DNA of 64,000 nt, from assembly GCA_943330745.2 (NCBI GenBank), contig CALQIX020000019.1, positions 1 through 64,000 of the forward strand, in the 5' to 3' direction. The notes beneath the pieces were generated by a model that worked only from the letters and a program-made list of their open reading frames with translations, had not been told where the DNA came from and did no database searches. The translations under genes and the position numbers were made by a program. This DNA is from Lishizhenia tianjinensis. GTDB lineage: Bacteria; Bacteroidota; Bacteroidia; Flavobacteriales_D; Crocinitomicaceae. This document shows positions 46,191-56,040 of this stretch, piece after piece (the stretch's first letter is position 1; every line of letters begins with the position of its first letter).

Positions 46191-47359
46191 AATGCGTCAA
46201 ATGAATTATCTGTTTTTGTTTTCGATTTTTTTTGTTGGTTGTACGCAATGGATTGAACAATGCCAATGGATACACAAGCCATGATGAGGGCAGATCCTCC
46301 CATCGCTAACAGGGGCATATTTTGTCCAGTAACTGGAAAAACTCCGGTACATACGAGCATATTTACACTCACTTGCGTTAAAAGTAAAATGCCAATTCCG
46401 AGGCAAACATAGGTTTCAAAGAGTTTTTCCGCGTTTAAACCTACACGTATAATTCTATAGAGTAAAATAAGGTAGAGTAATACTAAAAGGACTGCGGAAA
46501 ATGAACCAAACTCCTCAACAAAACTAGCATAATAAAAATCGGCATATGCTTCAGGGATGTATTCTTTTAATTTCCCATCGCCAACTCCTTGTCCGAAAAC
46601 AGAGCCATTATTTATAGCCAATCGAGCATTCAGCGCCTGCGCATTCGATACAATATCTTTGTCATCGTCTAATTTATTAAAAATTCGATTTTCCCAGGTT
46701 TGATAACGAGGTAAAATGTTTAATGCAGGTGCTGCTTTGTGTACACCCACCGCCATTATTCCGATTAAAATAATTCCTGCATTGATAAGTAAAAGTTTTT
46801 TGAATGGCATTTTACCTATGAAAAGTATGATGATACATATCATGAAAAGTAATGCAGCTGTTGAAAAGTTGTCTTTTACTATCAATACACATATTAAAGC
46901 AGGTGGCCAGAAAACGTGAAAAACTCCATTGCGCCAGTCGTTTAAATCATCTTGATACTTTATTAGTAGGCGAGATAGATAAACAATAATTGCCACCTTG
47001 GCAAAATCAGACGATTGAAAAGTTAGTCCAATAAATGGAATCCGAATCCAGCGTCCTGCATCATTGATTTTAGATCCAAAAAGCAAGGTGTATACGAGTA
47101 AAATAACTGCCAGATAAAAACCTAGTTTTGCTAATTGTGAGAAGTACTTTGAGTCACGTAAATGAATCCAATACATGGCAAAAAAGCCAATTAAGACGTA
47201 AATGAAATGTTTGTATAAATATTGAATAGGTGAGCCACCTTCCATTTTAACCAGTATAGGCACAAAACTATACACGGTTACCAATGAAAAAGATAGAAGA
47301 ATGAGTGATATAACCCAAATAACAGGATCACCTTTCAGATATTTCAAATACGACTTCAT
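46187..47359 (-). CDS. ftsW: Septal peptidoglycan polymerase FtsW
   Basis: A SEDS-family polytopic membrane protein of 390 aa with about ten hydrophobic segments. The conserved QSSDFAKVAIIVYLSRLL region and the periplasmic-loop catalytic aspartate area are present, as is the C-terminal GQNMPLLAMGGSALI signature. It polymerises lipid II together with the PBP encoded by ftsI in the same operon. It overlaps the preceding unknown gene and murG by 4 bases each. Confidence 0.95.
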   Translation of the reverse strand: MKSYLKYLKGDPVIWVISLILLSFSLVTVYSFVPILVKMEGGSPIQYLYKHFIYVLIGFFAMYWIHLRDSKYFSQLAKLGFYLAVILLVYTLLFGSKINDAGRWIRIPFIGLTFQSSDFAKVAIIVYLSRLLIKYQDDLNDWRNGVFHVFWPPALICVLIVKDNFSTAALLFMICIIILFIGKMPFKKLLLINAGIILIGIMAVGVHKAAPALNILPRYQTWENRIFNKLDDDKDIVSNAQALNARLAINNGSVFGQGVGDGKLKEYIPEAYADFYYASFVEEFGSFSAVLLVLLYLILLYRIIRVGLNAEKLFETYVCLGIGILLLTQVSVNMLVCTGVFPVTGQNMPLLAMGGSALIMACVSIGIVQSIAYNQQKKSKTKTDNSFDAL

Positions 47360-47820
47360 TTTACTTGAGCAAGTGACAAATAATCTATAAATCTATTTTT
47401 TTGGTATTCCCAATCAGAATTGGCATAGGTAAAGAGCAAAATTGATGGTTTAATCTTGATTTGCTGAATTACATTAAATGCATCGGATACAGAATTTACT
47501 TTTGAGTGGTTATTTAACCTATGATTATCCTGAGACGCATTGGAATTTATTTCAATCGCGTAATGAATTTTATTCAGAAGATCAGGATTTGAAAGTAGAA
47601 CTGGTTCTTTTTCAGCAAGGGAAGAAAGCCAGATAAGTGGAAAAGGAAAAGACTCCATGGTTGCTGAAAGCACAGATGGTTTAGGATTTATCCAAGAAAA
47701 CACATCCAATCCCCATAATTTTCCATGCGATTGCATCGAAGAATCGGAAGCTTTTAATAAACCTTCTTTTCTCGCTTTGATTATTGAGTCCTCAATTTGA
47801 GCTATTTCTTTTTCACTCAT
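47356..47820 (-). CDS. Unknown protein between murD and ftsW in the dcw operon
   Basis: A 154-aa soluble protein with no signal peptide or membrane helix. I recognise no family. The C-terminal phrase SILLFTYANSDWEYQKNRF weakly recalls the VLLSPACASFDLFENYEDR region at the end of MurD, but that is not enough to assign homology. It lies 12 bases after murD and overlaps ftsW by 4 bases, so it is expressed with the division genes. The standard dcw order has nothing here. Confidence 0.65.
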   Translation of the reverse strand: MSEKEIAQIEDSIIKARKEGLLKASDSSMQSHGKLWGLDVFSWINPKPSVLSATMESFPFPLIWLSSLAEKEPVLLSNPDLLNKIHYAIEINSNASQDNHRLNNHSKVNSVSDAFNVIQQIKIKPSILLFTYANSDWEYQKNRFIDYLSLAQVK

Positions 47821-47832
47821 CAGAATAATTAT

Positions 47833-49176
47833 TTAGAGCGAACGAACTGCATTTTTAAACTGATTCCCACGATCTTCGTAGTTTTCAAATAAGTCGAAAC
47901 TAGCACAAGCTGGCGATAACAATACAGTTTCTTCCTTGCTCGCTAATCGATATCCAAAAGCTACTGCCTCAACAGCTGTTTTTGCCTCAACTATGTTTTC
48001 AACACTTCCTTGAAATGTTTCAATAATTTTTTGGTTATCTGTTCCCAAGCAAATAATTGCCTTTACTTTGTCCTTAACTAGTGCTAATAATTCAGAATAA
48101 TCATTGCCTTTATCGACGCCACCAACAATCCAAACAGTTGGTTTATCCATGCTTTCTAAGGCAAACCACGCTGAGTTAATGTTTGTTGCTTTTGAATCAT
48201 TAATGAACTCAATGCCGTTCACCTTGGCAACAAATTCTAAACGATGTTCGACATTTGTAAAGTCTTGAAGGCTTTCTCGCACTACATCCTTACGGATTTC
48301 GAGTATTCTTGCTGCTATTCCGGCCGCAAGAGCGTTCTGGGTATTGTGCTTACCCTTGAGTGCTAATTCATGAATTGACATGTTAAATTGTTTGTTTATG
48401 TTGATTATTAGTTGTTCGTTTGATGCAAAGGCTCCTTGTTCTATCTCTTGTTTTATGCTAAATGGAGCGCATTGCATAGTAGGGTTTCGTTTTTTAATCT
48501 CCGAAGCAATAATGGGATCATCTTCATTGTAGATAAACCAATCCTCCTTGCGTTGATTTTGGATAACTCGAAACTTTGAATTGACATAATTTTGCATTTC
48601 ATAATTATATCTATCCAAATGGTCAGGCGTAATGTTTGTCAAAATTGAAATGTCTGCTCGAAAATCAATCATGTCATCAAGCTGAAAAGAGCTAATTTCT
48701 AACACGTATAAATCGAAATCATTTTCAGCTACTTGTTTAGCAAAGCTTTGCCCAATATTTCCTGCTAACCCTACATTGAGTCCAGCTTTTCTCAAAATAT
48801 GATGCAGCCATAATGTAGTAGTTGTTTTACCATTACTTCCCGTTATGCAAATTGTTTTTGCCTTGCAGTAATAGCCACCAAATTCGATTTCTGAAATTAT
48901 GGAAATACCTTTTGCTTTAATCGCACCAATTAAAGGAGCTGAATCAGGAATTCCAGGCGATTTTACTATTAAATTAGCTGTAAGTATTTTGTCCTCGGAA
49001 TGTTTTTCTTGTTCCCAGCCTACTTCAAGTTCATTCAATTTCTGCTGGTGCTCCGGTTTGATTTTCCCTGCATCAGAGACCCAAACTTTCCACCCCATTT
49101 TTTGGGCAAGAATGGCAGTGCCGATTCCACTTTCACCAGCGCCAAGGATTACGATATTTCCAGGTTGGATGTTCAT
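47833..49176 (-). CDS. murD: UDP-N-acetylmuramoyl-L-alanine--D-glutamate ligase
   Basis: Adds D-Glu to UDP-MurNAc-L-Ala. The N-terminal Rossmann motif is ILGAGESGIG, the P-loop GSNGKTTTTLWL, then NITPDHLDRY, INDSKATN and the C-terminal LLSPACASFDLF. At 447 aa it is typical. It shares a base with the mraY stop. Confidence 0.96.
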   Translation of the reverse strand: MNIQPGNIVILGAGESGIGTAILAQKMGWKVWVSDAGKIKPEHQQKLNELEVGWEQEKHSEDKILTANLIVKSPGIPDSAPLIGAIKAKGISIISEIEFGGYYCKAKTICITGSNGKTTTTLWLHHILRKAGLNVGLAGNIGQSFAKQVAENDFDLYVLEISSFQLDDMIDFRADISILTNITPDHLDRYNYEMQNYVNSKFRVIQNQRKEDWFIYNEDDPIIASEIKKRNPTMQCAPFSIKQEIEQGAFASNEQLIININKQFNMSIHELALKGKHNTQNALAAGIAARILEIRKDVVRESLQDFTNVEHRLEFVAKVNGIEFINDSKATNINSAWFALESMDKPTVWIVGGVDKGNDYSELLALVKDKVKAIICLGTDNQKIIETFQGSVENIVEAKTAVEAVAFGYRLASKEETVLLSPACASFDLFENYEDRGNQFKNAVRSL

Positions 49177-50420
49177 TATCTTAGTTTCAAGGTAACGATT
49201 GTAATCACTGCTAATAAAACGGCCACAATCCAGAAACGAGATACAATTTTGGCCTCATGTAAACCAACTTTTTGGTAATGGTGGTGCAGAGGAGCCATTT
49301 TGAACATGCGCCTACCTTCGCCAAATTTTCTCTTGGTATATTTGAAATAACCCACTTGGAGAATTACAGATAGAGTTTCAATAAGAAAAATACCGCAAAG
49401 CACAGGAATCAATAATTCTTTTCTGATACTTATAGCAAATACTGCGATTATACCGCCCAATGCTAAACTTCCTGTATCACCCATAAAAACTTGTGCTGGA
49501 AAAGAATTGTACCACAAAAAGCCAACACACGCACCCACAAATGCAGCGATAAAAATCACCAATTCTTCTGCGAATGGAATATACATAACGTTCAAATAAT
49601 CAGCGAATCGAGCATTGGAACTAACATAGGCCAAAACGGCTAAAGCTATCCCAACGATTGCGGATGTCCCAGTGGCCAAACCATCCAAACCATCGGTCAT
49701 GTTTGCTCCATTAGAAACAGCGATTACAATGAAAATTACAATAGGAATAAAGATGAGCCAGCCATAGCTTTTTTGCCAATCACCAATAAGCCAATTGTAA
49801 TTGAATTCGTTTCCTTTTATAAATGGAATTGTGGTAGTCATGTCATCCGTGCGAATCCATTTATAATTTTCGTTCACGTTGTTTATATGCTGATGGGTAA
49901 CAAAGGATTCTCCCACATTTAGTTTATAGTCAGCAGCAACTCTTTTGTGTACAATGACATCTTCGGAAAAATAGAGTATGCACCCAACGATTAGTCCCAC
50001 ACCAATTTGACCGATTACCTTAAAGCGACCTTTTAACCCTTCCTTATTTTTTTTGAATACTTTAATGTAATCATCCAAGAATCCTATTAATCCAAGCCAA
50101 ATTGTTGCCAGCAACATCGTGATAACATAGATGTTATGCAATTTTGCGAATAAGAGCGTTGGGATTAAAATGGCTCCTAGGATAATTAAACCACCCATGG
50201 TAGGTGTTCCAGATTTTTCAAGCTGACCGGCTAATCCAAGGTCTCTTACTGTTTCACCAATTTGTTGTTTCCTTAGTAAATTGATAATGCGTTTTCCAAA
50301 CAAAATGGAAATGATTAATGAAGAAATGAGTGCCAGCGCAGCTCTAAAAGAAATGTAATCAAATAACCCAGCTCCAGGGAAATTAAATTTGTCTAAGTAA
50401 TCAAATAAATAGTATAGCAT
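49176..50420 (-). CDS. mraY: Phospho-MurNAc-pentapeptide translocase
   Basis: Membrane enzyme that joins phospho-MurNAc-pentapeptide to undecaprenyl phosphate, making lipid I. Ten transmembrane segments are expected in 414 aa. Conserved catalytic blocks: [27 protein letters not shown] and [12 protein letters not shown], and the C-terminal [12 protein letters not shown]. An insertion of ~70 residues around residue 170-235, between helices, is characteristic of Bacteroidota MraY. Confidence 0.96.
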   Translation of the reverse strand: MLYYLFDYLDKFNFPGAGLFDYISFRAALALISSLIISILFGKRIINLLRKQQIGETVRDLGLAGQLEKSGTPTMGGLIILGAILIPTLLFAKLHNIYVITMLLATIWLGLIGFLDDYIKVFKKNKEGLKGRFKVIGQIGVGLIVGCILYFSEDVIVHKRVAADYKLNVGESFVTHQHINNVNENYKWIRTDDMTTTIPFIKGNEFNYNWLIGDWQKSYGWLIFIPIVIFIVIAVSNGANMTDGLDGLATGTSAIVGIALAVLAYVSSNARFADYLNVMYIPFAEELVIFIAAFVGACVGFLWYNSFPAQVFMGDTGSLALGGIIAVFAISIRKELLIPVLCGIFLIETLSVILQVGYFKYTKRKFGEGRRMFKMAPLHHHYQKVGLHEAKIVSRFWIVAVLLAVITIVTLKLR

Positions 50421-51883
50421 TATTTTCCAATTAAGTTCAACATAGATTTTGTCAATGAGAAATCATCAAAGTCGTGTTTTACTCCGTTGATTTCTTGATA
50501 TTTCTCGTGCCCTTTCCCTGCAATCAGGATAATGTCTCCATTTTTTGCTAAAGAAACAGCGGTTTTTATTGCTTGTCCACGGTCGATTATACAAATTGTT
50601 TTTGCCGACATTTCTGGTGAAACTCCGCTCAACATTTCGTTTAATATAATTTGTGGGTCTTCCGTTCTTGGGTTGTCTGAGGTCAATATGACATGATCAC
50701 TCATTTCACAGGCTATGCGAGCCATCTCAGGTCTTTTTGTTCTGTCTCTGTCTCCTCCGCACCCCACAACGGTAAGGATTCGCTCCTCTTTTTTTCTAAT
50801 GGTTTGAATGGTGGTTAATACATTGATTAATGCATCAGGTGTATGAGCATAATCGATAATCGCTGTAATACCATTGTTGCTTTTGATATATTGAAATCTT
50901 CCTTCGATAGATTCTAGTGTGCTAAGAACTTGTAGTAATTCCGTTTTATCTTGATTTAACAGCAGTCCTGTAGCATAAACGGCAAGTAAATTATAGGCAT
51001 TAAATTTTCCAATTAGCTTCGTCCATACTTCAATCCCATTGAATTGGAGTGCCATTCCAGAAAATTGGTTTTCGATGATTTTGGCCTTGAAATCAGCAGG
51101 TGATTGCACTGCATAGGTATACGTTTTTGCCAAAGTATTTTGAAGCATCACCTTTCCGTTTTTATCATCAATATTGGTAAGAGCAAATGCACCTTTAGGA
51201 AGTGTATCGAAAAAACGTTTTTTTACTTGAATGTATTCAGCAAAAGTCTTGTGGTAATCTAAATGATCATGCGTAATATTGGAAAAGATTCCACCGGTAA
51301 AATGCAACCCGCCGATTCTATGTTGATGAATAGCGTGAGAACTTACCTCCATGAAAACGTATTCACATCTAGCATCCACCATTTCAGCTAATAATTGATT
51401 CAATTGAATTGGATCGGGTGTTGTGTGAGTAGAAGGAATGTTTTTTTCTCCAATTTTATTTACTACTGTTGAAATTAATCCACAGGCGTATCCTAGTGCA
51501 GAGAACGCATTAAATAACAAGGTTGCTGTGGTTGTTTTCCCATTCGTTCCTGTAATTCCAATTAACTTGAGATCCTTGGATGGATTACCATAAAACTCCG
51601 TAGAAACAAGTGCTAGAGCTTCAGCGGTATTTTCAACTTCAATGACGGTGCAGTTGGAATTGATGAGAGGGTTTTTTTGGACAATGATAGCGTTACAACC
51701 TTGGTCAATAACTTGTTGAATATAAGAATGACCATCTGAGTTACTTCCAATGATGGCAACAAAAAGCGAGTTTGCATCAGCTAGTCGAGAATCAAAAACA
51801 ATTTTTGAAATCGATTTATCCATGGAACCTGCAAGATTCTTAATCGTGAGCTGTGTACAAATTTGTTCTAGTTTCATATCCAT
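50420..51883 (-). CDS. murE: UDP-MurNAc-tripeptide synthetase
   Basis: Adds the third stem residue to UDP-MurNAc-L-Ala-D-Glu. The P-loop [12 protein letters not shown] and the DNPR motif (SDNPRTEDP) are present. DNPR is the known signature of meso-diaminopimelate specificity, so the wall is predicted to be of the mDAP type. At 487 aa it is typical. Adjacent stop and start codons overlap by one base on both sides. Confidence 0.96.
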   Translation of the reverse strand: MDMKLEQICTQLTIKNLAGSMDKSISKIVFDSRLADANSLFVAIIGSNSDGHSYIQQVIDQGCNAIIVQKNPLINSNCTVIEVENTAEALALVSTEFYGNPSKDLKLIGITGTNGKTTTATLLFNAFSALGYACGLISTVVNKIGEKNIPSTHTTPDPIQLNQLLAEMVDARCEYVFMEVSSHAIHQHRIGGLHFTGGIFSNITHDHLDYHKTFAEYIQVKKRFFDTLPKGAFALTNIDDKNGKVMLQNTLAKTYTYAVQSPADFKAKIIENQFSGMALQFNGIEVWTKLIGKFNAYNLLAVYATGLLLNQDKTELLQVLSTLESIEGRFQYIKSNNGITAIIDYAHTPDALINVLTTIQTIRKKEERILTVVGCGGDRDRTKRPEMARIACEMSDHVILTSDNPRTEDPQIILNEMLSGVSPEMSAKTICIIDRGQAIKTAVSLAKNGDIILIAGKGHEKYQEINGVKHDFDDFSLTKSMLNLIGK

Positions 51884-53988
51884 TAGTGAAGAATGATTTC
51901 AATTACACCACCTTTAAATACTGGTTCGCCTGGTTTCATAGATTGTGATACAACCTTCCCAAATCCGATAACTCTTGCAACCATTCCGCACGATTCAATT
52001 AAGTAAACGGCGTCTTTGGCGTTCATGTTAATTAGATTAGGGATTTGATCTTTAGCAATCGGTAGGTTTTTTAGGGTCAATTTGTTTTCCTCTAAAATTC
52101 CAATTAACCAATCTGATGGATCAATAAATAGGGGTTTGATTTTGAAATGATTTATTAAATTGAAAATATCGGTTCTGTGCCCATTTTTAAAAAGAGGTGT
52201 TTCTGTACTTCGTGTTCTGTTTTCGTTAATCGCTTTATGATATTTCAAGGTATTAGCGTACACTTTATTAGCGATTGCTCCAAAAACAGTTCCTGCCACA
52301 ACGGATCCATAGTATGCAACTTTCGGATTTGTTACCACCACAATGCATGAATAGATTGGATTGTCTGCGGGAAAATACCCAACAAAGGAGGCTTGATAGG
52401 ATTTCTTTTCACCGTCGTATCCTTTTTTTACATCTAGTAGGCGAGCGGTTCCTGTTTTCCCGGCAATAGTAAAGAGTGATGACGTAATGTTTTTTCCCGT
52501 GCCGTTGGATATAACGCCTTCCATGCACGATTTAAGCAATCGAACTGTTTCAGGTGAACAAATAGCATTATTTAATACAATTGGATCAAATTTCTGGATG
52601 GTTTCGCCATGTCTTTGAATTTCTTGAACAAATTGTGGCTTCATCATTTTACCATTGTTAGCCACAGAATTGTACAAATTCAAAATTTGTAAAGGAGTCA
52701 TTGAAATCTCATATCCTATACCCATTGAAGGTAAGGAAAGTCCGGACCATCCTTTTTTGTCGCCTGGTCTATTAAACTTTGGAATACCTTCTCCGGAAAT
52801 AGTAATGCCTAATGGTTTGGTAATCCCAAATTTATCCAAGCGACTTAAAAATGCATCAGGTTCGGATTTGTAGGCGTTAAAAATAATTTGTGAAAATACA
52901 TTAGATGATTTTTCGAATGCTTGTTTAATCGTAATCCTTCCATATCCTTTTCCTTCATTAGCATCCTCAAAAGTTTTACCAGGAAATTTGTACCTTCCAA
53001 CCGCGCGAACTGAATCAGTAATTCGAACTTTTTTGTCTTCCAACGCAGCCATTAGAGAAGCTAGTTTAAAAGTTGAGCCAGGCACCTCAATTGCATTTAT
53101 CGCAAAATTTAATTTTTCCGAGTAGTTCCCTGCCTTATCTCTTTCTAAATTAGAAATTGCACGAACAAATCCAGTTTTTACATCCATTACAACCACACAT
53201 CCGCTGCTTGCTTCTTGCGATTTTAATTGACGTTCTAATTCAGAATGAGCTACTTCTTGAATTTCTTTATCGAAAGAAGTTATTACATCTGCACCTTCAA
53301 CAGCTTCTTTAACAATTTTGCCTGTTTTTTTCCATCCTGTAGATATACGCTGTTCAATTTCTTGTCCTGGACTTCCTTTTAGATAATCATAAAAAGCACC
53401 TTCAATTCCTACTTTAATAACTTCTTTTCCTTGGTCGTTGAAATAACCCAACGTGCGACTCAACATATCACCATTTGGTCGTTTTCGTTCAATAGATTCA
53501 ATAGAATCAATTAAACCTCCCTTCATTTTCCCTAATCTAAAAATTGGTAGGTCTGCAATTTTTTTGCGTTCATCATTTGTGACACGTTTCCGAATGAGTA
53601 AATAGCGATTGCCATTTTCCCGCGCAGTTCGTATTTCATCTTCGTATTGACGAGCCGTTTTATTCGGATACAAATTGGATAATCCCTGACATAAATCAGT
53701 AATTTCTTTGTCGAACGTTTTTTCTTCGATTACTGTTGGGTCCATTCGAATTTCAAAAAAAGAGATTGAAGTCACCAAGGGAACAAGATTCATGTCTAAA
53801 ATCTCACCGCTACGGGGAATTTTATTAACCATTCTTACCGGTAATTTGTCTTCACCAAAGGATAAAATTTTACCTGCACCATCAAATTGAATAGACATGG
53901 TTTTGACAAGCACAACAATCATCACTAGAATAAACCCCACGTATATTCCGTAGGCTTTAAAATAGATATTTTTGTTTCCGTCTTTCAT
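51883..53988 (-). CDS. ftsI: Division transpeptidase (PBP2/FtsI type) with PASTA domain
   Basis: A 701-aa class B penicillin-binding protein. N-terminal membrane anchor (~13-30), dimerisation domain, then the transpeptidase core with GSTFKLAS (Ser ~305), SSN and AGKTGTARL. A C-terminal PASTA domain (~635-700, IPNLINMNAKDAVYLIESCG) follows, which many Gram-negative FtsI proteins lack but Bacteroidota and Firmicutes often have. It cross-links septal peptidoglycan with FtsW. It overlaps the ftsL-like gene by 4 bases. Confidence 0.95.
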   Translation of the reverse strand: MKDGNKNIYFKAYGIYVGFILVMIVVLVKTMSIQFDGAGKILSFGEDKLPVRMVNKIPRSGEILDMNLVPLVTSISFFEIRMDPTVIEEKTFDKEITDLCQGLSNLYPNKTARQYEDEIRTARENGNRYLLIRKRVTNDERKKIADLPIFRLGKMKGGLIDSIESIERKRPNGDMLSRTLGYFNDQGKEVIKVGIEGAFYDYLKGSPGQEIEQRISTGWKKTGKIVKEAVEGADVITSFDKEIQEVAHSELERQLKSQEASSGCVVVMDVKTGFVRAISNLERDKAGNYSEKLNFAINAIEVPGSTFKLASLMAALEDKKVRITDSVRAVGRYKFPGKTFEDANEGKGYGRITIKQAFEKSSNVFSQIIFNAYKSEPDAFLSRLDKFGITKPLGITISGEGIPKFNRPGDKKGWSGLSLPSMGIGYEISMTPLQILNLYNSVANNGKMMKPQFVQEIQRHGETIQKFDPIVLNNAICSPETVRLLKSCMEGVISNGTGKNITSSLFTIAGKTGTARLLDVKKGYDGEKKSYQASFVGYFPADNPIYSCIVVVTNPKVAYYGSVVAGTVFGAIANKVYANTLKYHKAINENRTRSTETPLFKNGHRTDIFNLINHFKIKPLFIDPSDWLIGILEENKLTLKNLPIAKDQIPNLINMNAKDAVYLIESCGMVARVIGFGKVVSQSMKPGEPVFKGGVIEIILH

Positions 53989-54389
53989 CTGAGGGGTGAT
54001 AATGTTTTTATCCGAATAACCTTTGTAGCGTTCTGATTTTCTTTCAGGTTTGTGTCTAATTTTTCAATGAGTCTATAGCGCAAACCTTCTTCTTCCACTT
54101 TGGCCTTTGCTTCCACATAATCTGCAGTCATTTGATCAACTTCACGTTGTGATTGGTTTATGTCTTTAGAAAGTTGTTTTCCATAATAACTTTTACCTAC
54201 AAGAATTAGTAAGAGAAAAATCAGAAAAAAGACATATCCAAGGTTGTCAAGCACAAAACTTTTTAAAAGGAACTCACCATTTAACAACATAGCAAGAGAG
54301 TTCTTCTTCCCTTTTGTTTGGCGCTGTTTCCTCTCCGAACCAGTTGATCCAGAAGTAGTATCTTTATCTATGTATTCGTTATCTTTCAT
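53985..54389 (-). CDS. ftsL: FtsL-like division protein
   Basis: A 134-aa bitopic protein. A basic cytoplasmic tail (~1-47, Lys/Arg rich) is followed by one transmembrane helix (~49-65, LGYVFFLIFLLLILVG) and a periplasmic coiled coil (KDINQSQREVDQMTADYVEAK). This is the layout of FtsL, and the gene lies in the invariant position between rsmH and ftsI. Sequence similarity in this family is low, so the name rests on layout and place. Confidence 0.82.
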   Translation of the reverse strand: MKDNEYIDKDTTSGSTGSERKQRQTKGKKNSLAMLLNGEFLLKSFVLDNLGYVFFLIFLLLILVGKSYYGKQLSKDINQSQREVDQMTADYVEAKAKVEEEGLRYRLIEKLDTNLKENQNATKVIRIKTLSPLR

Positions 54390-55296
54390 TACGCTCTGCT
54401 ATTCTTAATCGTACGCTTCTAGCTCTCGAATTCCTTTCCATTTCCTCCTCGTTTGGCAAAAGAGGATGTCTGTTGACTTCAGTGAATGGCTTTAGAACAT
54501 TACCGAAGAAATCCTTGGTTTCTATTCCGGCAAATGAACCCCGTTTGAAATAGTTTTTCACTAATCTATCTTCTAAGGAATGATAGGACATGACTACAAA
54601 TCGACCATTTTCAGCTATCAGTTCGGTGGCATCCAAAATTAATTTTTCAAGAACTGCCATTTCTTGATTCACTTCTATTCTTAGTGCTTGAAAAACTTGA
54701 GCAAAAAACTTATAATCTTTAAATTTTGGCGCCAAATGTTGTAATGCGCTGCAAAGTTCTAAGGTGGTTTCAATGGGTTTATGAGCACGTTCTAGGGTGA
54801 TGGCTTGGGCAATTCTTCGTGCTTGATTTAATTCTCCATAATCTTTAAAAACACGCATCAAATCAACCTCTTCGTAGTTGTTTACAATGTCTTTGGCAGA
54901 CTTGCCGGAACGTTGATTCATTCGCATGTCCAAAGGAGCATCAGTTCTAAACGAAAATCCGCGTTCTCCTTCATCAAATTGATGAGATGAAACACCAAGA
55001 TCTGCTAAAATCCCATCCACTTTTGTAATTCCCAATGCATAGAGTTGATTGCTTAGAAATGAAAAGTTACTTGCTACGAAATGAAAATTAGGAGCTTTCC
55101 AGGTGTTTTTAATGGCATCTGCATCTTGATCAAAAACGATTAGTTTTCCTTTTTCAGAAAGTTTTGAGAAAATTTCTTTTGAATGTCCACCGCCACCAAA
55201 AGTGACGTCCACGTAAATACCATCTGGATTTATATTTAATCCTTCAATGCATTCATTTAGTAGAACCGGTATGTGATACGCTATATTATTCTCCAT
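54379..55296 (-). CDS. rsmH: 16S rRNA (cytosine1402-N4)-methyltransferase
   Basis: SAM-dependent enzyme that methylates C1402 of 16S rRNA in the P site. Motifs: HIPVLLNECIEGL, DVTFGGGGHSKEIF, then GILADLGVSSHQFD and YHSLEDRLVKNYF, closing with NSRARSVRLRIAER. The ATG at 55296 is favoured over 55308, since homology begins at MENNIAYHIPV; this still overlaps mraZ by 11 bases. Confidence 0.96.
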   Translation of the reverse strand: MENNIAYHIPVLLNECIEGLNINPDGIYVDVTFGGGGHSKEIFSKLSEKGKLIVFDQDADAIKNTWKAPNFHFVASNFSFLSNQLYALGITKVDGILADLGVSSHQFDEGERGFSFRTDAPLDMRMNQRSGKSAKDIVNNYEEVDLMRVFKDYGELNQARRIAQAITLERAHKPIETTLELCSALQHLAPKFKDYKFFAQVFQALRIEVNQEMAVLEKLILDATELIAENGRFVVMSYHSLEDRLVKNYFKRGSFAGIETKDFFGNVLKPFTEVNRHPLLPNEEEMERNSRARSVRLRIAERNER

Positions 55297-55744
55297 TTTC
55301 CAAATCACCCATTACTTCATCCGCCAAATCGGCGAAATCTGCCATGCTTCCTTCGATCATGCCGAAGTATTTGGATTTATCCCAGATTTCAATGCGATCG
55401 TTGTATGCAATTAGCATAACATCTTGTTGCAGTCCAACACGTTCCATGTGTGTAGTTGGCACCAAGATTCGACCGGCATTGTCTAGTGCTACCATTTTTG
55501 CTCCTTGATGAAACAAACGGTAGAACATTCGATTCTTTGGTTTAAATAAATTCAATTTGGATAATCGCTCGCTAATTTTCTCCCACTCGGTTAGTGGATA
55601 TAACGTTAAACAATCTTCAAATCCTTTATTCAACATAAAGTCTCGCTGAGTTGCAGGAGAAAGCTGCTTCCGTAAACCGGAAGGAAAAAGGAAACGACCT
55701 TTCGTATCCATTTTAACCTCAAATTCTCCTACTAATCCTGCCAT
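55286..55744 (-). CDS. mraZ: MraZ transcription regulator
   Basis: A 152-aa protein with two swapped-hairpin AbrB-like domains: GEFEVKMDTKGRFLFPSGLR in the first and VALDNAGRILVPTTHMER in the second. MraZ binds repeated boxes upstream of its own gene and represses the dcw operon. It is the first gene of the operon, and tandem GTGGTAAA repeats lie ~30-47 bases upstream of its start. Confidence 0.96.
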   Translation of the reverse strand: MAGLVGEFEVKMDTKGRFLFPSGLRKQLSPATQRDFMLNKGFEDCLTLYPLTEWEKISERLSKLNLFKPKNRMFYRLFHQGAKMVALDNAGRILVPTTHMERVGLQQDVMLIAYNDRIEIWDKSKYFGMIEGSMADFADLADEVMGDLENGE

Positions 55745-55773
55745 AGCGTAATAATGGGTAAAAATAGAGATTA

Positions 55774-55791
55774 TTTACCACTTTTTACCAC
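55774..55791 (-). promoter_or_regulatory. MraZ-type box pair in front of mraZ
   Basis: On the minus strand GTGGTAAAAAGTGGTAAA: two GTGGTAAA units repeating every 10 bases, one helix turn. In other bacteria MraZ binds closely spaced direct repeats with a TGGG/GTGG core, so this is the expected operator. Confidence 0.75.
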
Positions 55792-55885
55792 TCATTTATA
55801 AATTGTTGATAACTTGTTACGTTGATGGCTTCTTAAATGTTTCATTTTGGTGTTAAAGTCCTTTTAAATAAAGGTTCTTGATTAT

Positions 55886-55905
55886 GTGGTAAAAAGTGGT
55901 AAAAA
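55886..55905 (+). promoter_or_regulatory. Second MraZ-type box pair, opposite orientation
   Basis: GTGGTAAAAAGTGGTAAAAA on the plus strand, again with a 10-base period, about 95 bases from the first pair and pointing at the divergent transglycosylase-like gene. Suggests that MraZ controls both directions. Confidence 0.65.
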
Positions 55906-56040
55906 TATATTAACTTTAGATTTTTGAAGGGTTTTTTGGATGATATTTGGGTGCACTAACATTCAATTGTTACTAACTAATCAGTGTTTAAATGGGTGTC
56001 TTTTCCAAATTATGTAATTTCAGAATTTTAGTTTTTCTGT

